A stretch of DNA of 56,155 nt from an uncultured Clostridia bacterium. GTDB lineage: Bacteria; Bacillota; Clostridia; Christensenellales; Pumilibacteraceae. Position 1 is the stretch's first letter. Each line of letters opens with the position of its first letter. The notes below the pieces were generated by a model that saw nothing but the letters and a program-made list of their open reading frames with translations, made no database searches and was not told the origin of the DNA. Of this stretch, positions 16,764 to 25,592 are shown one piece after another. The stretch lies in the NCBI GenBank assembly GCA_947089425.1, contig CAMUKG010000012.1:1-56155 (forward strand), read 5' to 3'. Position numbers and translations under genes: made by a program.

Positions 16764-16789
16764 AATATACTCTATGAAGCGTAGGATTT
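16745..16789 (-). terminator. Intrinsic terminator overlapping the YkvI-like start codon
   Basis: On the minus strand AAATCCTACGC (16779-16789) and GCGTAGGATTT (16751-16761) form an 11-base stem followed by T residues. The right arm is made of the codons just after the ATG of the YkvI-like gene. It ends the upstream operon and also would fold over the start of the next gene. Confidence 0.75.
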
Positions 16790-16823
16790 CTTTATTCTGT
16801 ATTTCGACTTTTTTCGTGTTTTT

Positions 16824-17615
16824 CTATTTCGAAGAATTTCCATTATTTTCGCTTGCGCCGCGATTCGCGGATTTACCGGGTGACGCGATTTCTTCGCTCA
16901 CCTCTTTTTCGCCTACCGCAAGCGGCGGCTCTGCCGAAACGCTCTTCTGGCGATTTATAACGGCGCCGTTTATCATGAGCTCGAACACGCAACCGAGAAA
17001 CTCCGCCGCTTTTTCGCAAAGCAAAATTCTCGTCAAATAAATTTGCATGTAGTCAAGCGTGGACGATATGTCGTCCATGAAAATCACGAGTCGGATTTTC
17101 CGTTTCTCTTTATCCACCACCAAATAATTCTTTTTTATAGCCATATTCACTCTGTCGTGAATATCGTTGTAATCGAAAGTCTTTTTGCGCACGCGGCTAC
17201 GGTGCGCGTCCGACTTATCCGCTATTATGAGAGCCGCCGAAATGGGATTTACGGGCAATCCCGTTTCTTCTTCGTGATTGCCTATCGCGCCTATAATTAA
17301 AGCGATTTCGTCTATTTCCATGTGCATGCGGCTAAGCGCATCGTAGGCAAGAGTCGCGCCCGTAAGCCCGTGATGCTTGCGATTTATTGCGTTGCCTATG
17401 TCGTGTATCCACCCCGCTATTGCGCCAAGCTCTACGGTGCGTTCGTCGTAGCCGAGTTCGGAGAGAATATTCGCCGTAGTTTTGGAAACATAGCCCACAT
17501 GACGCAATCCGTGCTCAGTGTAGCCCATGTGTTCAAGGTTGGTATTCGCCGCGTCTATAAGCTTGCGAAATTCGTTATTCGCCCGTATCATTTCGAGCGT
17601 GAGAATTTTTCGCAC
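16824..17615 (-). CDS. HD-domain phosphohydrolase
   Basis: The 263-residue cytosolic protein has an HD-type metal site: TEHGLRHVGYVSK gives the first histidine, GWIHDIGN the His-Asp pair, and later GNHEEETG and IADKSDAHRSR the remaining ligands. HD domains cleave phosphomonoesters or phosphodiesters; the substrate is unknown. A long acidic, low-complexity C-terminal tail follows the domain. I choose the GTG at 17615 giving MRKILTLEMIRANNE, because AAGGA is about ten bases upstream and the family starts there. A GTG three codons earlier is too close to it. It is the last gene of the six-gene leftward operon. Confidence 0.82.
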   Translation of the reverse strand: MRKILTLEMIRANNEFRKLIDAANTNLEHMGYTEHGLRHVGYVSKTTANILSELGYDERTVELGAIAGWIHDIGNAINRKHHGLTGATLAYDALSRMHMEIDEIALIIGAIGNHEEETGLPVNPISAALIIADKSDAHRSRVRKKTFDYNDIHDRVNMAIKKNYLVVDKEKRKIRLVIFMDDISSTLDYMQIYLTRILLCEKAAEFLGCVFELMINGAVINRQKSVSAEPPLAVGEKEVSEEIASPGKSANRGASENNGNSSK

Positions 17616-17631
17616 TCCGTTCACTTCCTTT

Positions 17632-18435
17632 TTATCCGAGATTTTTTATTACGCCATAATACGGGTCGTCGGTAAAGTCGCGCAAATCGTCAACCACGCC
17701 GCCCATGCGTTCTATGGCGTTTTTGATTTCTATATATTCCATGTAGTTGCAAGTGTCGAGCGCGCGGTACAGCATTGCCGACGCGCGTTCGTCGCCGTAT
17801 TTGCCTATAAGCCCCGCATAAAACGGAATATTGTCGCCGAGCGCAAACAGCTCTTCGAGCAATCTGAGGGTTCTGTCGTCTCGCTTTGCGTTAACGAGCA
17901 CTTCGGCGAGCATTCCCTTTTGCGCCGAATTAGCTTCGGGAATAAGGCGATACAGCCTGTCCGCCACCGCGTCGGCGTTTTCGCGCAAAACTTCTATTCC
18001 TATTTCGCGCAAACCGTCGTCGGCGTTTTCGTCGCATATCAGTTCGGCATAAACGTCAAGCGGATGCTCCGCCCCCATTTCGGTGAGCAAATTAGCAGAT
18101 ATTATTCTCGCTTTCGCGTTGCGCGAAGTTCGCACAATATCTTGCAAACCCTGCGCGCATTCCTCTTTTTCGGCAATCTTGTCCAAAAGCAAAGAACTCG
18201 GATTACCCGCGCCCTCGCACGCCGACACCATAAGCTTTATTAGGTCGGGCGCGTCGATATTATCGAAAAACACGCGAGGCGAAAGCCCGCTGAGTTCTTC
18301 GAGCGGTCGGTCAGCCCACTGCTCGTAGAGCATCGGCATTTTATCTTCGAGTTCGTCGGCGTTCTCCAACTCGTCGCGATGAGCGTCATACCACTTAATT
18401 GCAAATTCCTCGAAGTTTTTATCGAAATCAAACAT
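17632..18435 (-). CDS. Helical-repeat (HEAT-like) protein, unknown function
   Basis: The 267-residue soluble acidic protein consists of repeated helix pairs, for example ARIISANLLTEMGAEHPLDVY, GLREIGIEVLRENADAVADRL and KGMLAEVLVNAKRDDRTLRLL. This resembles HEAT-like protein-binding scaffolds. No catalytic motif is visible. GGAAG precedes the ATG. It lies 19 bases after the TPR gene and 16 bases before the HD gene, in the middle of the operon. With the TPR neighbour it may form a scaffold for the operon's enzymes, which is speculation. Confidence 0.75.
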   Translation of the reverse strand: MFDFDKNFEEFAIKWYDAHRDELENADELEDKMPMLYEQWADRPLEELSGLSPRVFFDNIDAPDLIKLMVSACEGAGNPSSLLLDKIAEKEECAQGLQDIVRTSRNAKARIISANLLTEMGAEHPLDVYAELICDENADDGLREIGIEVLRENADAVADRLYRLIPEANSAQKGMLAEVLVNAKRDDRTLRLLEELFALGDNIPFYAGLIGKYGDERASAMLYRALDTCNYMEYIEIKNAIERMGGVVDDLRDFTDDPYYGVIKNLG

Positions 18436-18454
18436 TTTATCTTCCGCCTTTAAA

Positions 18455-20098
18455 TTATTTTTCGGATTTCGTACCTTTTTTCTCCGACATGTTTTTGTAT
18501 TTGAAATACTTTTCTTTATCCGCGCCGAACAGTTCTATGCAACATTCGTCGTCGTTTAACGGGTTCACTTTTTTGATACGGTTGGCTATAACGGCGGCAA
18601 GAGCCACCTCGTTTATATTAGGCTCTCCGCCGAGCGACGCATACAGCTTTCCGAACACTGCGTCGAACTCGCGCTCAAAGCCCTCGCACCCGAAAAGCGC
18701 CACTGTTGAATACGCAAGATAATATGCGTCTTTCCATTTTCCGCTTATTCGCGCGGGCGCTTTTCCAAAAAGCGGTCGGCAAATATCGCGACAAGTTAAA
18801 TATAACGGACGCTTTTTAAACCGTTTTAACGCAATGGGCAAAAGTATGCGCTTATCCGAGTCGGGAAACAGAGGGTCCATAAGACAGTCGCGAATATACC
18901 TTTCGAAAAACGGAACTTCCGCAACTATATCGCACAAAATGCGTTTGGAGTTGTCGCTTCCCGCCTGAAAAATCATTAAAATGCCTACTCGCAAATTCTC
19001 GTCGCGAAGTTTGGCTTTTAGAGCGTTTCTGTCGTCGCCGCATTCGGCAAGCACTCCGTTAAGCTCTTCCAAAATTTCCGCTTCGGCGGCGGGCGGCAAC
19101 TCGCAAGTGAGCGGAAAATCGGACGCTCCCCCGAGCTTGGATATTAAACGGGCGTACACCCGTATTACGGCGTCGTATGGGTAAAGCGCTTGAAGAGTTA
19201 CCATAGTTTTACGAGCCTCTCTAAGCTGTCCGCAATTCGCAAGAGCTACGGCATAGCACAGCGTGGGCCCGCGAAGAGGCGATATGCGCGAAAGCTTGCC
19301 GCCGAATTTCACGATTAAATCGGCGCGCCCTATTATAGCCGCCATGCGAATTATTTGACTTATTGCAGTCACGTCTTCCACCGAACACGCCGAAAGTTCT
19401 TGCAACGCTTCCTCGTATTCTTCGGTGCGTCCGAGCTTAAACAGAGCAAGCACGGTGTTTACCGCGCGCTCCACTCCCGAATTGTCCGCTTTTTCGGCAC
19501 AGCGCAAAGCTTTTTCGTGCTCGCCCGCCGCGTTATAAAGAGCCGAAAGTTTGGAGTTCGCCTCGCCGTAAGAAGACGTGCCTTCGGGAACCATTTCGAG
19601 CATTTGCCTCGCAAATTCGAACTGTCCCGCTTCCAAAAGCCTTTTTCCGAGTTCGAGCATATTTTGCTCGTTGGTGGGCTCCACTTTGTAGTCGCGCTGA
19701 GCGTAAAATTGCGTCGCGGCGTCCACAAAATCGAACTCGCGGCTAAAACCGCGTTTCGCCGCCATATTCATGTAATATTTAAGAGCCTCGTCGTTGCCGT
19801 TGGAACCGAAAACGTCCATAAGCCCTATTATGCTGTCGAAAGCCGAATCCGGTCCGCTGTTTGCAAGCGCTTTATAATACATTAGTTGCGTTTCACGCAA
19901 AAGATTCAAATTGCGATAACAACAAGCCATTTCCACTTCCAAAACGGAACGGAAATCGTCGGCGTTAGACGCTTCGACAAGCTTATACGCCTCGCGATAG
20001 CTTTTAAGCGCATCGATAAAATTATCGCTTTCGTACTGATTGAGTCCGCGCGCATAATAATAGTCTATATCAGGTTTGAATTTTACAACTGTTCCCAA
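18455..20098 (-). CDS. Tetratricopeptide-repeat protein
   Basis: The 547-residue soluble protein starts with clear TPR units, such as YYYARGLNQYESDNFIDALKS followed by AYKLVEA. Further helix pairs follow over about 340 residues (AGQFEFARQMLEMVPEGT, NAAGEHEKALRCAEKADN, FKLGRTEEYEEALQELS). The C-terminal 200 residues are helical without obvious repeats. No signal peptide is present, so it acts in the cytosol as a protein-binding scaffold. The start is TTG with GGAG 13 bases upstream, a somewhat long spacing. It lies 31 bases after the methyltransferase gene. Confidence 0.85.
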   Translation of the reverse strand: MGTVVKFKPDIDYYYARGLNQYESDNFIDALKSYREAYKLVEASNADDFRSVLEVEMACCYRNLNLLRETQLMYYKALANSGPDSAFDSIIGLMDVFGSNGNDEALKYYMNMAAKRGFSREFDFVDAATQFYAQRDYKVEPTNEQNMLELGKRLLEAGQFEFARQMLEMVPEGTSSYGEANSKLSALYNAAGEHEKALRCAEKADNSGVERAVNTVLALFKLGRTEEYEEALQELSACSVEDVTAISQIIRMAAIIGRADLIVKFGGKLSRISPLRGPTLCYAVALANCGQLREARKTMVTLQALYPYDAVIRVYARLISKLGGASDFPLTCELPPAAEAEILEELNGVLAECGDDRNALKAKLRDENLRVGILMIFQAGSDNSKRILCDIVAEVPFFERYIRDCLMDPLFPDSDKRILLPIALKRFKKRPLYLTCRDICRPLFGKAPARISGKWKDAYYLAYSTVALFGCEGFEREFDAVFGKLYASLGGEPNINEVALAAVIANRIKKVNPLNDDECCIELFGADKEKYFKYKNMSEKKGTKSEK

Positions 20099-20129
20099 TT
20101 TTCGTTTTGTCTCCGAATAAGTCCTCTTC

Positions 20130-20834
20130 TTATTTTTTCGCTACAAAAGCTACTCTTTCCGTTTTTTCGCTCGGTTTTGTTTTCTTTCCGAACGCGTAAA
20201 TTTTCACGCTTTTAAACCCCGCCGCCACTAGCGCGTTTTTCACGTCCTCCGTTTTTCGAACGTATTGCGTTTGCGTTTCGCACGTCTTTATATATGTTTC
20301 GCCGCACGGAGAAAATACCGTAAAATCGATAATAAGCCTGTCTCTTTCCATGAAATTCCGCCAAACGTACGTAACGTCGTGTTTGGTTTCCGAAAAAGTG
20401 TTGCCCGCGAGCACGTTTTTGAGTTTGTATTCGCTGCTTATGTCGAAAGCGAACACGCCGCCGCTCGAAAGAATTCGGTAAATTTTTGCAAAAGCTTTAT
20501 TCGGGTGCGGCACGTAATTAAACACGTCGTTTGCGGCAAGCACGAAATCGAGAGAATGAAGCGCGGGAGGGTCGGTTGCGTCGCCAAGCACGAACCTTAT
20601 ATCGCGCCCGGCTTTCGTCGCCTTTTCCGCCGCTTTACCGAGCATAGCCGCGCTGCCGTCCACTCCGTACACTCGATAGCCTCTTTTTTCCAGTTCGAGC
20701 GTGAGAGCGCCCGTGCCGCACCCCAAGTCCATGCCCTCGCCGCGAGGCAAAAAGTTGCAATAGTAGTCGGCGCGAGCCTCCGCGTCGTCTTCTCCGAATA
20801 AGTCGTACACTTCGGCAAGCGCGGAATACATCAT
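20130..20834 (-). CDS. Class I SAM-dependent methyltransferase
   Basis: The 234-residue cytosolic enzyme has the Rossmann-type SAM site MDLGCGTGALTLELEKRGY, then GVDGSAAML, a GDATDPP stretch and the VLAANDVFNYVPHP motif IV region. The later beta sheet (WRNFMERDRLIIDFTVFSP and onward) matches small-molecule methyltransferases of the methyltransferase-25 type. The substrate is unknown. The ATG overlaps the stop codon of the upstream membrane-protein gene, so translation is coupled. Confidence 0.9.
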   Translation of the reverse strand: MMYSALAEVYDLFGEDDAEARADYYCNFLPRGEGMDLGCGTGALTLELEKRGYRVYGVDGSAAMLGKAAEKATKAGRDIRFVLGDATDPPALHSLDFVLAANDVFNYVPHPNKAFAKIYRILSSGGVFAFDISSEYKLKNVLAGNTFSETKHDVTYVWRNFMERDRLIIDFTVFSPCGETYIKTCETQTQYVRKTEDVKNALVAAGFKSVKIYAFGKKTKPSEKTERVAFVAKK

Positions 20835-22096
20835 TCTTCGTTTTTTTCCTTTTCTTCCGTTTCGGGCGCAATCGTATCTACGGTCTCGTTCACCGCGTTC
20901 TCCGAGCTTTGCGTTTCGGTTTCTTCGGCGGCAACATTGCCATCAGTTACTTCGTCGGGTTCTTCTTCGTATTCGGCGTCGATACTGCGCTTAACAGCCT
21001 CTTTCTCCTGTTCGAGCCTCAATAGGTCGGCGCGAGAGAAACTCGTGGGCAACGGCGTGAACGTTTCGCCCTCGTCGATGCTCGTAATCTTTTTCGGGCG
21101 CTTTTTGGGATTGTTGAACCGAATGTTCTTGCTCTTTCTGTCACGCTCTTCGGCGGCTTTTTCGTCAGCTTCGGTCTTTTTATACATACCGCGATTTTTC
21201 ACTGCGCCTTCTATCCTGTCGTTAATGAATTTGTCATATGCCCAATGCGCATATACCGTCCACACAAGAATGATAAACGAAAATCCTATAAAAGCGAATA
21301 TCAGTAAACCGAAAATGGAAAGAAAGCTCGGAAGCACGAGCAAGAGCACTACGGGAATGGCGCTTATGATAAGCATAATAAGATTTGTGGGCAACAGCGC
21401 TATCGCGAACAAAAAGCTGTTTTTTATGAGCGCCCACGTTTTGAGCTTGTAGGTAACCGCCTGAGTGGTTAAAAATATCATCATGCTAAGTAGCAACACG
21501 AACTGAATGACCGACACCGCTATGCCTATTACTCTCCAAGCAATGTGAATATCCGTCATGTTGTTGTATATGCCCACGTTAGCCATAACCAAAAACAGCG
21601 ATATGCCCGCAAACAGCGACGAGAACAAAAACGGCAAAAAGTTCATTTTAATGCCGCGAAAGAAATGCCCCGCAACGCTTGTCCCTTCGCCCCAAACGAG
21701 TCTGCGCATAACGTAGAACGCGCCGCTTAGCCCGACGCTTGCCACCATTATGCACGGAATTAGCACCAAATAGGTTTGCAAATCGAATTGAAACGCCCTG
21801 CGTTGCCCCAAAGCCACAACGTCGGTAATTACGGGATACCCTATTCCCACGTTGCCCGAATACGGCAACAGCGAACCGTCCATTTTTTTCACTATTTGCA
21901 TAATTACCACCCATGCTATGGCGGGCAAACAGAACAAAAGCACCAACAGATTTATTTTTACTATTGCGCCGAAGCGATTGAAAAACACGTCTTTAAACAA
22001 CTGAAACCGAGTTCCCGGCAGTTTGTCGGGCGTGAAGTCGGGCAAATTGTCTTTGCCCATTGTAAGCCTATAAATAAGACCTTTTTTTTGCGCCAT
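20831..22096 (-). CDS. YesL-like (DUF624-type) membrane protein
   Basis: The 421-residue protein has about six hydrophobic helices in residues 40-300 and an N-terminal FKDVFFNRFGAIVKINLLVLL segment typical of YesL-like proteins. From about residue 310 a long, charged cytosolic tail begins, with many Glu, Lys and Arg residues and no clear domain. Function is unknown. AAGGAG lies seven bases ahead of the ATG. It follows the M20 amidohydrolase gene by 17 bases and overlaps the methyltransferase gene. Confidence 0.8.
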   Translation of the reverse strand: MAQKKGLIYRLTMGKDNLPDFTPDKLPGTRFQLFKDVFFNRFGAIVKINLLVLLFCLPAIAWVVIMQIVKKMDGSLLPYSGNVGIGYPVITDVVALGQRRAFQFDLQTYLVLIPCIMVASVGLSGAFYVMRRLVWGEGTSVAGHFFRGIKMNFLPFLFSSLFAGISLFLVMANVGIYNNMTDIHIAWRVIGIAVSVIQFVLLLSMMIFLTTQAVTYKLKTWALIKNSFLFAIALLPTNLIMLIISAIPVVLLLVLPSFLSIFGLLIFAFIGFSFIILVWTVYAHWAYDKFINDRIEGAVKNRGMYKKTEADEKAAEERDRKSKNIRFNNPKKRPKKITSIDEGETFTPLPTSFSRADLLRLEQEKEAVKRSIDAEYEEEPDEVTDGNVAAEETETQSSENAVNETVDTIAPETEEKEKNEE

Positions 22097-22113
22097 TTAT
22101 TTCTCCTTTTATT

Positions 22114-23196
22114 TTAGCCGAAAATCAATTTTTCGTAAATTTCAACGCCTTTTACGAGCGCCGATTCGTCGAACCCGAAAGTGTCGCTGTGAAGCGGCGA
22201 CGTATGCCGAACGTCGCGACACCCCAGCCACAGTATGCAACCGGGAATTTTTTGCAAGTAGAACGCGAAATCTTCGGCCGTAAATCGAGGCTCGCATTCG
22301 AGCACTTCGGTAATTTTTTTTACCTTTGCGAGCGATGCGGGATTGTTCACAAGCGGCGGATACACCGCGTTTACAGTCACTTTATGTTCTGTTCCGAAAA
22401 GATTGTCGGTTTCAACCAAACACGCTTCTATTCTCATCATGAGCTTATCGAGGTCGGCTCGGTCGAAATAACGCAACGTGCAATAAGCGGTAGCCGAATC
22501 CGCAACAATATTGCGCGCGGTGCCTCCCGTCAGCTTTCCCACATGAAATACGGTGTTCCGCTTGCAATCGATGTTGCAACCCGCCGCTTTCATATAAAAG
22601 GTTGCGGCGGCTTTTAACGCGTCTTTGCCGTCCGAAACGTTGGCGCAATGGCAACTCTTTCCCAAAAAGTTCACGTCAAATTCGGCGGTCCCCGCAAACA
22701 TTGCGCCGTCGGTAGACGCTACTTTGCCTATTTCGAGCTCGGGGCACATATGAAAAGCGAATATTTCGTCAACGCCGTCGAGAGCGCCCATATCGAGCAT
22801 TTTCTCGGCGCCGCCCTCGCCCTCTTCGCCGAACTGAAAAACAAGCCTCACGTTCGTTTTGGGTCGGCGGGAACACAGTTCTTTCGCAACGCACAACAGC
22901 ATTGCCGTGTGACCGTCGTGCCCGCATGCATGCATGTTGCCGCCGTCCGCTTTAAACGGGCAATCGGTTTTCTCCACTATGGGAAGCGCGTCTATATCGC
23001 AACGAAGCGCAACCGTTTTCGAGCAATCTGCGCCCTTAACGTCGCACACAATTCCCGTGCCGAATTTGCGAAACTTATGCTTCATTCCGCTCAACTCGTT
23101 CGCTATAAATTCGCTCGTTTTAAATTCGCGCTCGCTGAGCTCGGGAATTTTATGAAGCGCTCTTCGCACGTTTGTGAGGTAGTCGATATTTCCCAT
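22114..23196 (-). CDS. M20-family amidohydrolase
   Basis: The 360-residue cytosolic enzyme belongs to the M20D aminoacylase/amidohydrolase group, which removes acyl or peptide groups from amino acids. Metal-site stretches are intact: CDIDALPI, HACGHDGHTAML, FGEEGEGGAEKMLD with the catalytic Glu, AFHMCPEL, and the C-terminal ligand region SPLHSDTFGFD. A diaminopimelate-related deacylase role is possible, since lysine genes are divergent next door, but the sequence does not prove it. The ATG at MGNIDYL coincides with the predicted transcription start, so the mRNA seems leaderless. It heads a six-gene operon. Confidence 0.9.
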   Translation of the reverse strand: MGNIDYLTNVRRALHKIPELSEREFKTSEFIANELSGMKHKFRKFGTGIVCDVKGADCSKTVALRCDIDALPIVEKTDCPFKADGGNMHACGHDGHTAMLLCVAKELCSRRPKTNVRLVFQFGEEGEGGAEKMLDMGALDGVDEIFAFHMCPELEIGKVASTDGAMFAGTAEFDVNFLGKSCHCANVSDGKDALKAAATFYMKAAGCNIDCKRNTVFHVGKLTGGTARNIVADSATAYCTLRYFDRADLDKLMMRIEACLVETDNLFGTEHKVTVNAVYPPLVNNPASLAKVKKITEVLECEPRFTAEDFAFYLQKIPGCILWLGCRDVRHTSPLHSDTFGFDESALVKGVEIYEKLIFG

Positions 23197-23202
23197 AATA
23201 AG

Positions 23203-23231
23203 ATTATATACTATATCACGCGATTTTTCAA
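23203..23231 (-). promoter_or_regulatory. Promoter of the M20 operon giving a leaderless mRNA
   Basis: TTGAAA (23226-23231, minus), a 17-base spacer and TATAAT (23203-23208). The ATG begins seven bases after the hexamer. Confidence 0.7.
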
Positions 23232-23270
23232 TCAAATACGACGACAAAATAAAATAAATGTTTTAAGCGA

Positions 23271-23299
23271 TTGACTTTTGTACTCTCTTATGGTATCAT
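23271..23299 (+). promoter_or_regulatory. Promoter of the lysine riboswitch operon
   Basis: TTGACT (23271-23276), 17 bases, then TATCAT (23294-23299) with a TG extension at -15. The start is near 23306, close to the first paired base of the riboswitch. Confidence 0.7.
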
Positions 23300-23301
23300 A
23301 C

Positions 23302-23482
23302 AGGTGTTAATGAGGAGCGTAGAGCAATAGTAACAAGGTCTTTCCGTTGCCGCAACGGACTTGCGAAAGGGTGTCTACGCCGAAACGAAAGCCGAATTGC
23401 GGAAAAAGCGGCGTTCGTTGGGTGCGCGGGATAACACTACGCAACTGTCGCGGGAATTTTTTCCTTGCGGAGCACATTAACC
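23302..23482 (+). ncRNA. Lysine riboswitch (L-box) aptamer
   Basis: The conserved L-box blocks are present in order: GAGGAGCGTAGAGCAATAGTA, CGAAAGGGTGTCTACGCCGAA, GTTGGGTGCGCGGGATAACA and CTACGCAACTGTCGCGGG. The ends pair as the closing helix (GGTGTTAAT with ATTAACC). It senses lysine in the nascent message and controls the asd-dapA-dapB genes that follow. With lysine bound, the downstream terminator should form and expression drop. Confidence 0.93.
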
Positions 23483-23511
23483 GAGTCGGATTTGCGAAAA
23501 TGTGCGTGCGG

Positions 23512-23536
23512 CGGCGGTTATTGTGCCGCCTTTTGT
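23512..23536 (+). terminator. Expression-platform terminator of the lysine riboswitch
   Basis: CGGCGG and CCGCC form a GC-rich stem with loop TTATTGTG, followed by TTTTGTTATTT. It lies between the aptamer and asd and fits transcriptional attenuation. Confidence 0.75.
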
Positions 23537-23593
23537 TATTTCCGCAAAAGTAACACACAAGAAAAGCTTTACATATAAAAAAGGAGAACAACA

Positions 23594-24586
23594 ATGAAAC
23601 AGTTTACCGTAGCGGTAGCGGGCGCCACCGGAATGGTGGGCAGAAAAATGCTTCAAGTGCTCGAAGAACGGAAAGTGCCCGTAAAAGAGCTTGTGCCGTT
23701 CGCTTCAAAGCGAAGCGCGGGCGGCAAAATTAAATTCGGCGGCAAAGAATTTGAAATAATCGAGCTTACCGAAGAAAACGTGCGAGCGCGCAAAATCGAC
23801 TTCGCTCTTTTTTCGGCGGGCGCGGCGGTGAGCAAGCAATTCGCGCCCGTGTTTGCCGAGTGCGGAGCGGTTGTAATCGACAATTCGAGTCAGTGGCGCA
23901 TGGAACCGAATATTCCGCTCGTTGTGCCCGAAGTTAACCCGCAAGCAATCAAGCAAGACGACCGCATTATAGCTAACCCCAACTGCTCGACCATTCAGGC
24001 GGTTGTTGCGCTCGCTCCGCTTCACCGCAAATTCGGAATAAAACGCATAGTGTATTCCACTTATCAAGCTGTTTCGGGTGCGGGTTTGGGCGGTTACAAC
24101 GATTTGCAAGACGGAATAAAGGGCGAAGCGCCCAAAAAGTTCCCCCTTCCCATATTCGGAAACGTGTTGCCGCACATAGACGTTTTTCTTCCTAACGGCT
24201 ACACCAAAGAGGAAGAAAAAATGATTAACGAAACGCGCAAAATACTCGGCGACCAATCGCTTCGCATAACCGCCACAACGGTGCGCGTGCCCGTGTATTA
24301 CGGTCATAGCGAAAGCATAAACGTTGAATTTAAAACGTCCGTTACGGCTAAGCAAGTGCGCGAGACGCTTGAAAACACGAACGGCATCGTGGTTATGGAC
24401 GACCCCTCAAAAGGAGTTTACCCCACTCCCCGCGAACTTGCCGACCGCGACGAAGTGTTTGTTGGCAGAATACGCCAAGACGAAAGCGTGGAAAGCGGCG
24501 TAAATCTTTGGGTTGTTGCAGACAACATAAGAAAAGGAGCCGCCACAAACGCGGTGCAAATTTTGGAATTTTTAATTAACCGCTAA
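23594..24586 (+). CDS. asd: Aspartate-semialdehyde dehydrogenase
   Basis: The enzyme reduces aspartyl phosphate with NADPH to aspartate semialdehyde, the branch point to lysine, threonine and methionine. The 330-residue protein shows the nucleotide motif GATGMVGRKMLQVL at the N-terminus, the catalytic cysteine in IANPNCSTIQ, the SGAGLGG loop and VPVYYGHSESINVEF. AAAGGAG precedes the ATG. It is the first gene behind the lysine riboswitch; dapA follows after 38 bases. Confidence 0.96.
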   Translation: MKQFTVAVAGATGMVGRKMLQVLEERKVPVKELVPFASKRSAGGKIKFGGKEFEIIELTEENVRARKIDFALFSAGAAVSKQFAPVFAECGAVVIDNSSQWRMEPNIPLVVPEVNPQAIKQDDRIIANPNCSTIQAVVALAPLHRKFGIKRIVYSTYQAVSGAGLGGYNDLQDGIKGEAPKKFPLPIFGNVLPHIDVFLPNGYTKEEEKMINETRKILGDQSLRITATTVRVPVYYGHSESINVEFKTSVTAKQVRETLENTNGIVVMDDPSKGVYPTPRELADRDEVFVGRIRQDESVESGVNLWVVADNIRKGAATNAVQILEFLINR

Positions 24587-24624
24587 ATTATTTTCGATTG
24601 AACCGAATTAAGGGAGGCAAAAAA

Positions 24625-25509
24625 ATGTCTTTATTCAACGGTTGCGGCGTTGCTCTCGTTACGCCGTTCGACAAAAACGGAAATGTGGATTTCGAAACGC
24701 TCGACCGCTTGCTCACCCATGTTATAAAAGGCGGAGTGAGCGCGCTGTTTGCGTGCGGAACTACGGGCGAGCCGAGCACAATGACCAAAGAAGAACGCGC
24801 GAGCGTAATTGCGGCTTGCGTGAAAAAGGCGAACGGAAAAATTCCCGTGTTTGCGGGAAGCGGCGCCAACAATACCGCCGAAGCGGTCGCGTTTTCGCGC
24901 AAGTGCGAAGATTTGGGAGCAGACGGACTTTTGGCAGTTACCCCCTATTACAACAAATGCACTCAAAACGGCGCCGTGCTTCATTATAAAGCTATTTCGG
25001 ACAGCGTGCACATTCCCGTTATTGCCTACAACGTTCCCACCCGCACGGGCTTTAACTTGCAACCCGAAACAATAGCGCGGCTCGGCGACCTAAAAAACGT
25101 GCGAGGCATAAAAGAAGCGAGCGGCGACATAGACCAAGTTCTCGAAGTGGCAAGACTCACCGCAGGCAAAATGGATTTTTACAGCGGCGACGACAGCTTA
25201 ACCGTGCCCGCAATGTCAATAGGCGCGAAAGGCGTGATAAGCGTTGCGGCAAACGTCATTCCCAAAGAAATGAGCACTATTGCCGAGCTTTGCGCGCAAA
25301 ACAAATATCCCGAAGCGGCGACGCTCGGATTTAAAATAAATCCGTTCGTAAAAAAACTTTTCTGCGAAGTAAACCCCATTCCTTGCAAAAAGGCGCTTCA
25401 ACTAATAGGAATAGACGCGGGCGCTCCCCGACTTCCGCTCACCGAACTCGAACACGAGCACACCGAATCGCTTGCCGCAGAAATGCGAAAACTCGGACTC
25501 ATTTCTTGA
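24625..25509 (+). CDS. dapA: 4-hydroxy-tetrahydrodipicolinate synthase
   Basis: This cytosolic TIM-barrel enzyme condenses pyruvate with aspartate semialdehyde, the first committed step to diaminopimelate and lysine. The 294-residue protein has the family start LFNGCGVALVTPF, the pyruvate-binding GTTGEPSTMTKEE, the catalytic Tyr in YNVPTRTGFN and the Schiff-base lysine in VRGIKEASGD. GGGAGG lies before the ATG at 24625; a longer frame from a TTG at 24598 includes that binding site and is rejected. It is the second gene of the riboswitch operon. Confidence 0.96.
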   Translation: MSLFNGCGVALVTPFDKNGNVDFETLDRLLTHVIKGGVSALFACGTTGEPSTMTKEERASVIAACVKKANGKIPVFAGSGANNTAEAVAFSRKCEDLGADGLLAVTPYYNKCTQNGAVLHYKAISDSVHIPVIAYNVPTRTGFNLQPETIARLGDLKNVRGIKEASGDIDQVLEVARLTAGKMDFYSGDDSLTVPAMSIGAKGVISVAANVIPKEMSTIAELCAQNKYPEAATLGFKINPFVKKLFCEVNPIPCKKALQLIGIDAGAPRLPLTELEHEHTESLAAEMRKLGLIS

Positions 25510-25592
25510 AAGCGCGCTCCCGTTGCCGACTCGGCAACCGTTGCCCGCGCAACGCGCGATTTTGCTTTCAACCGATTTTATAAGGAGATATT

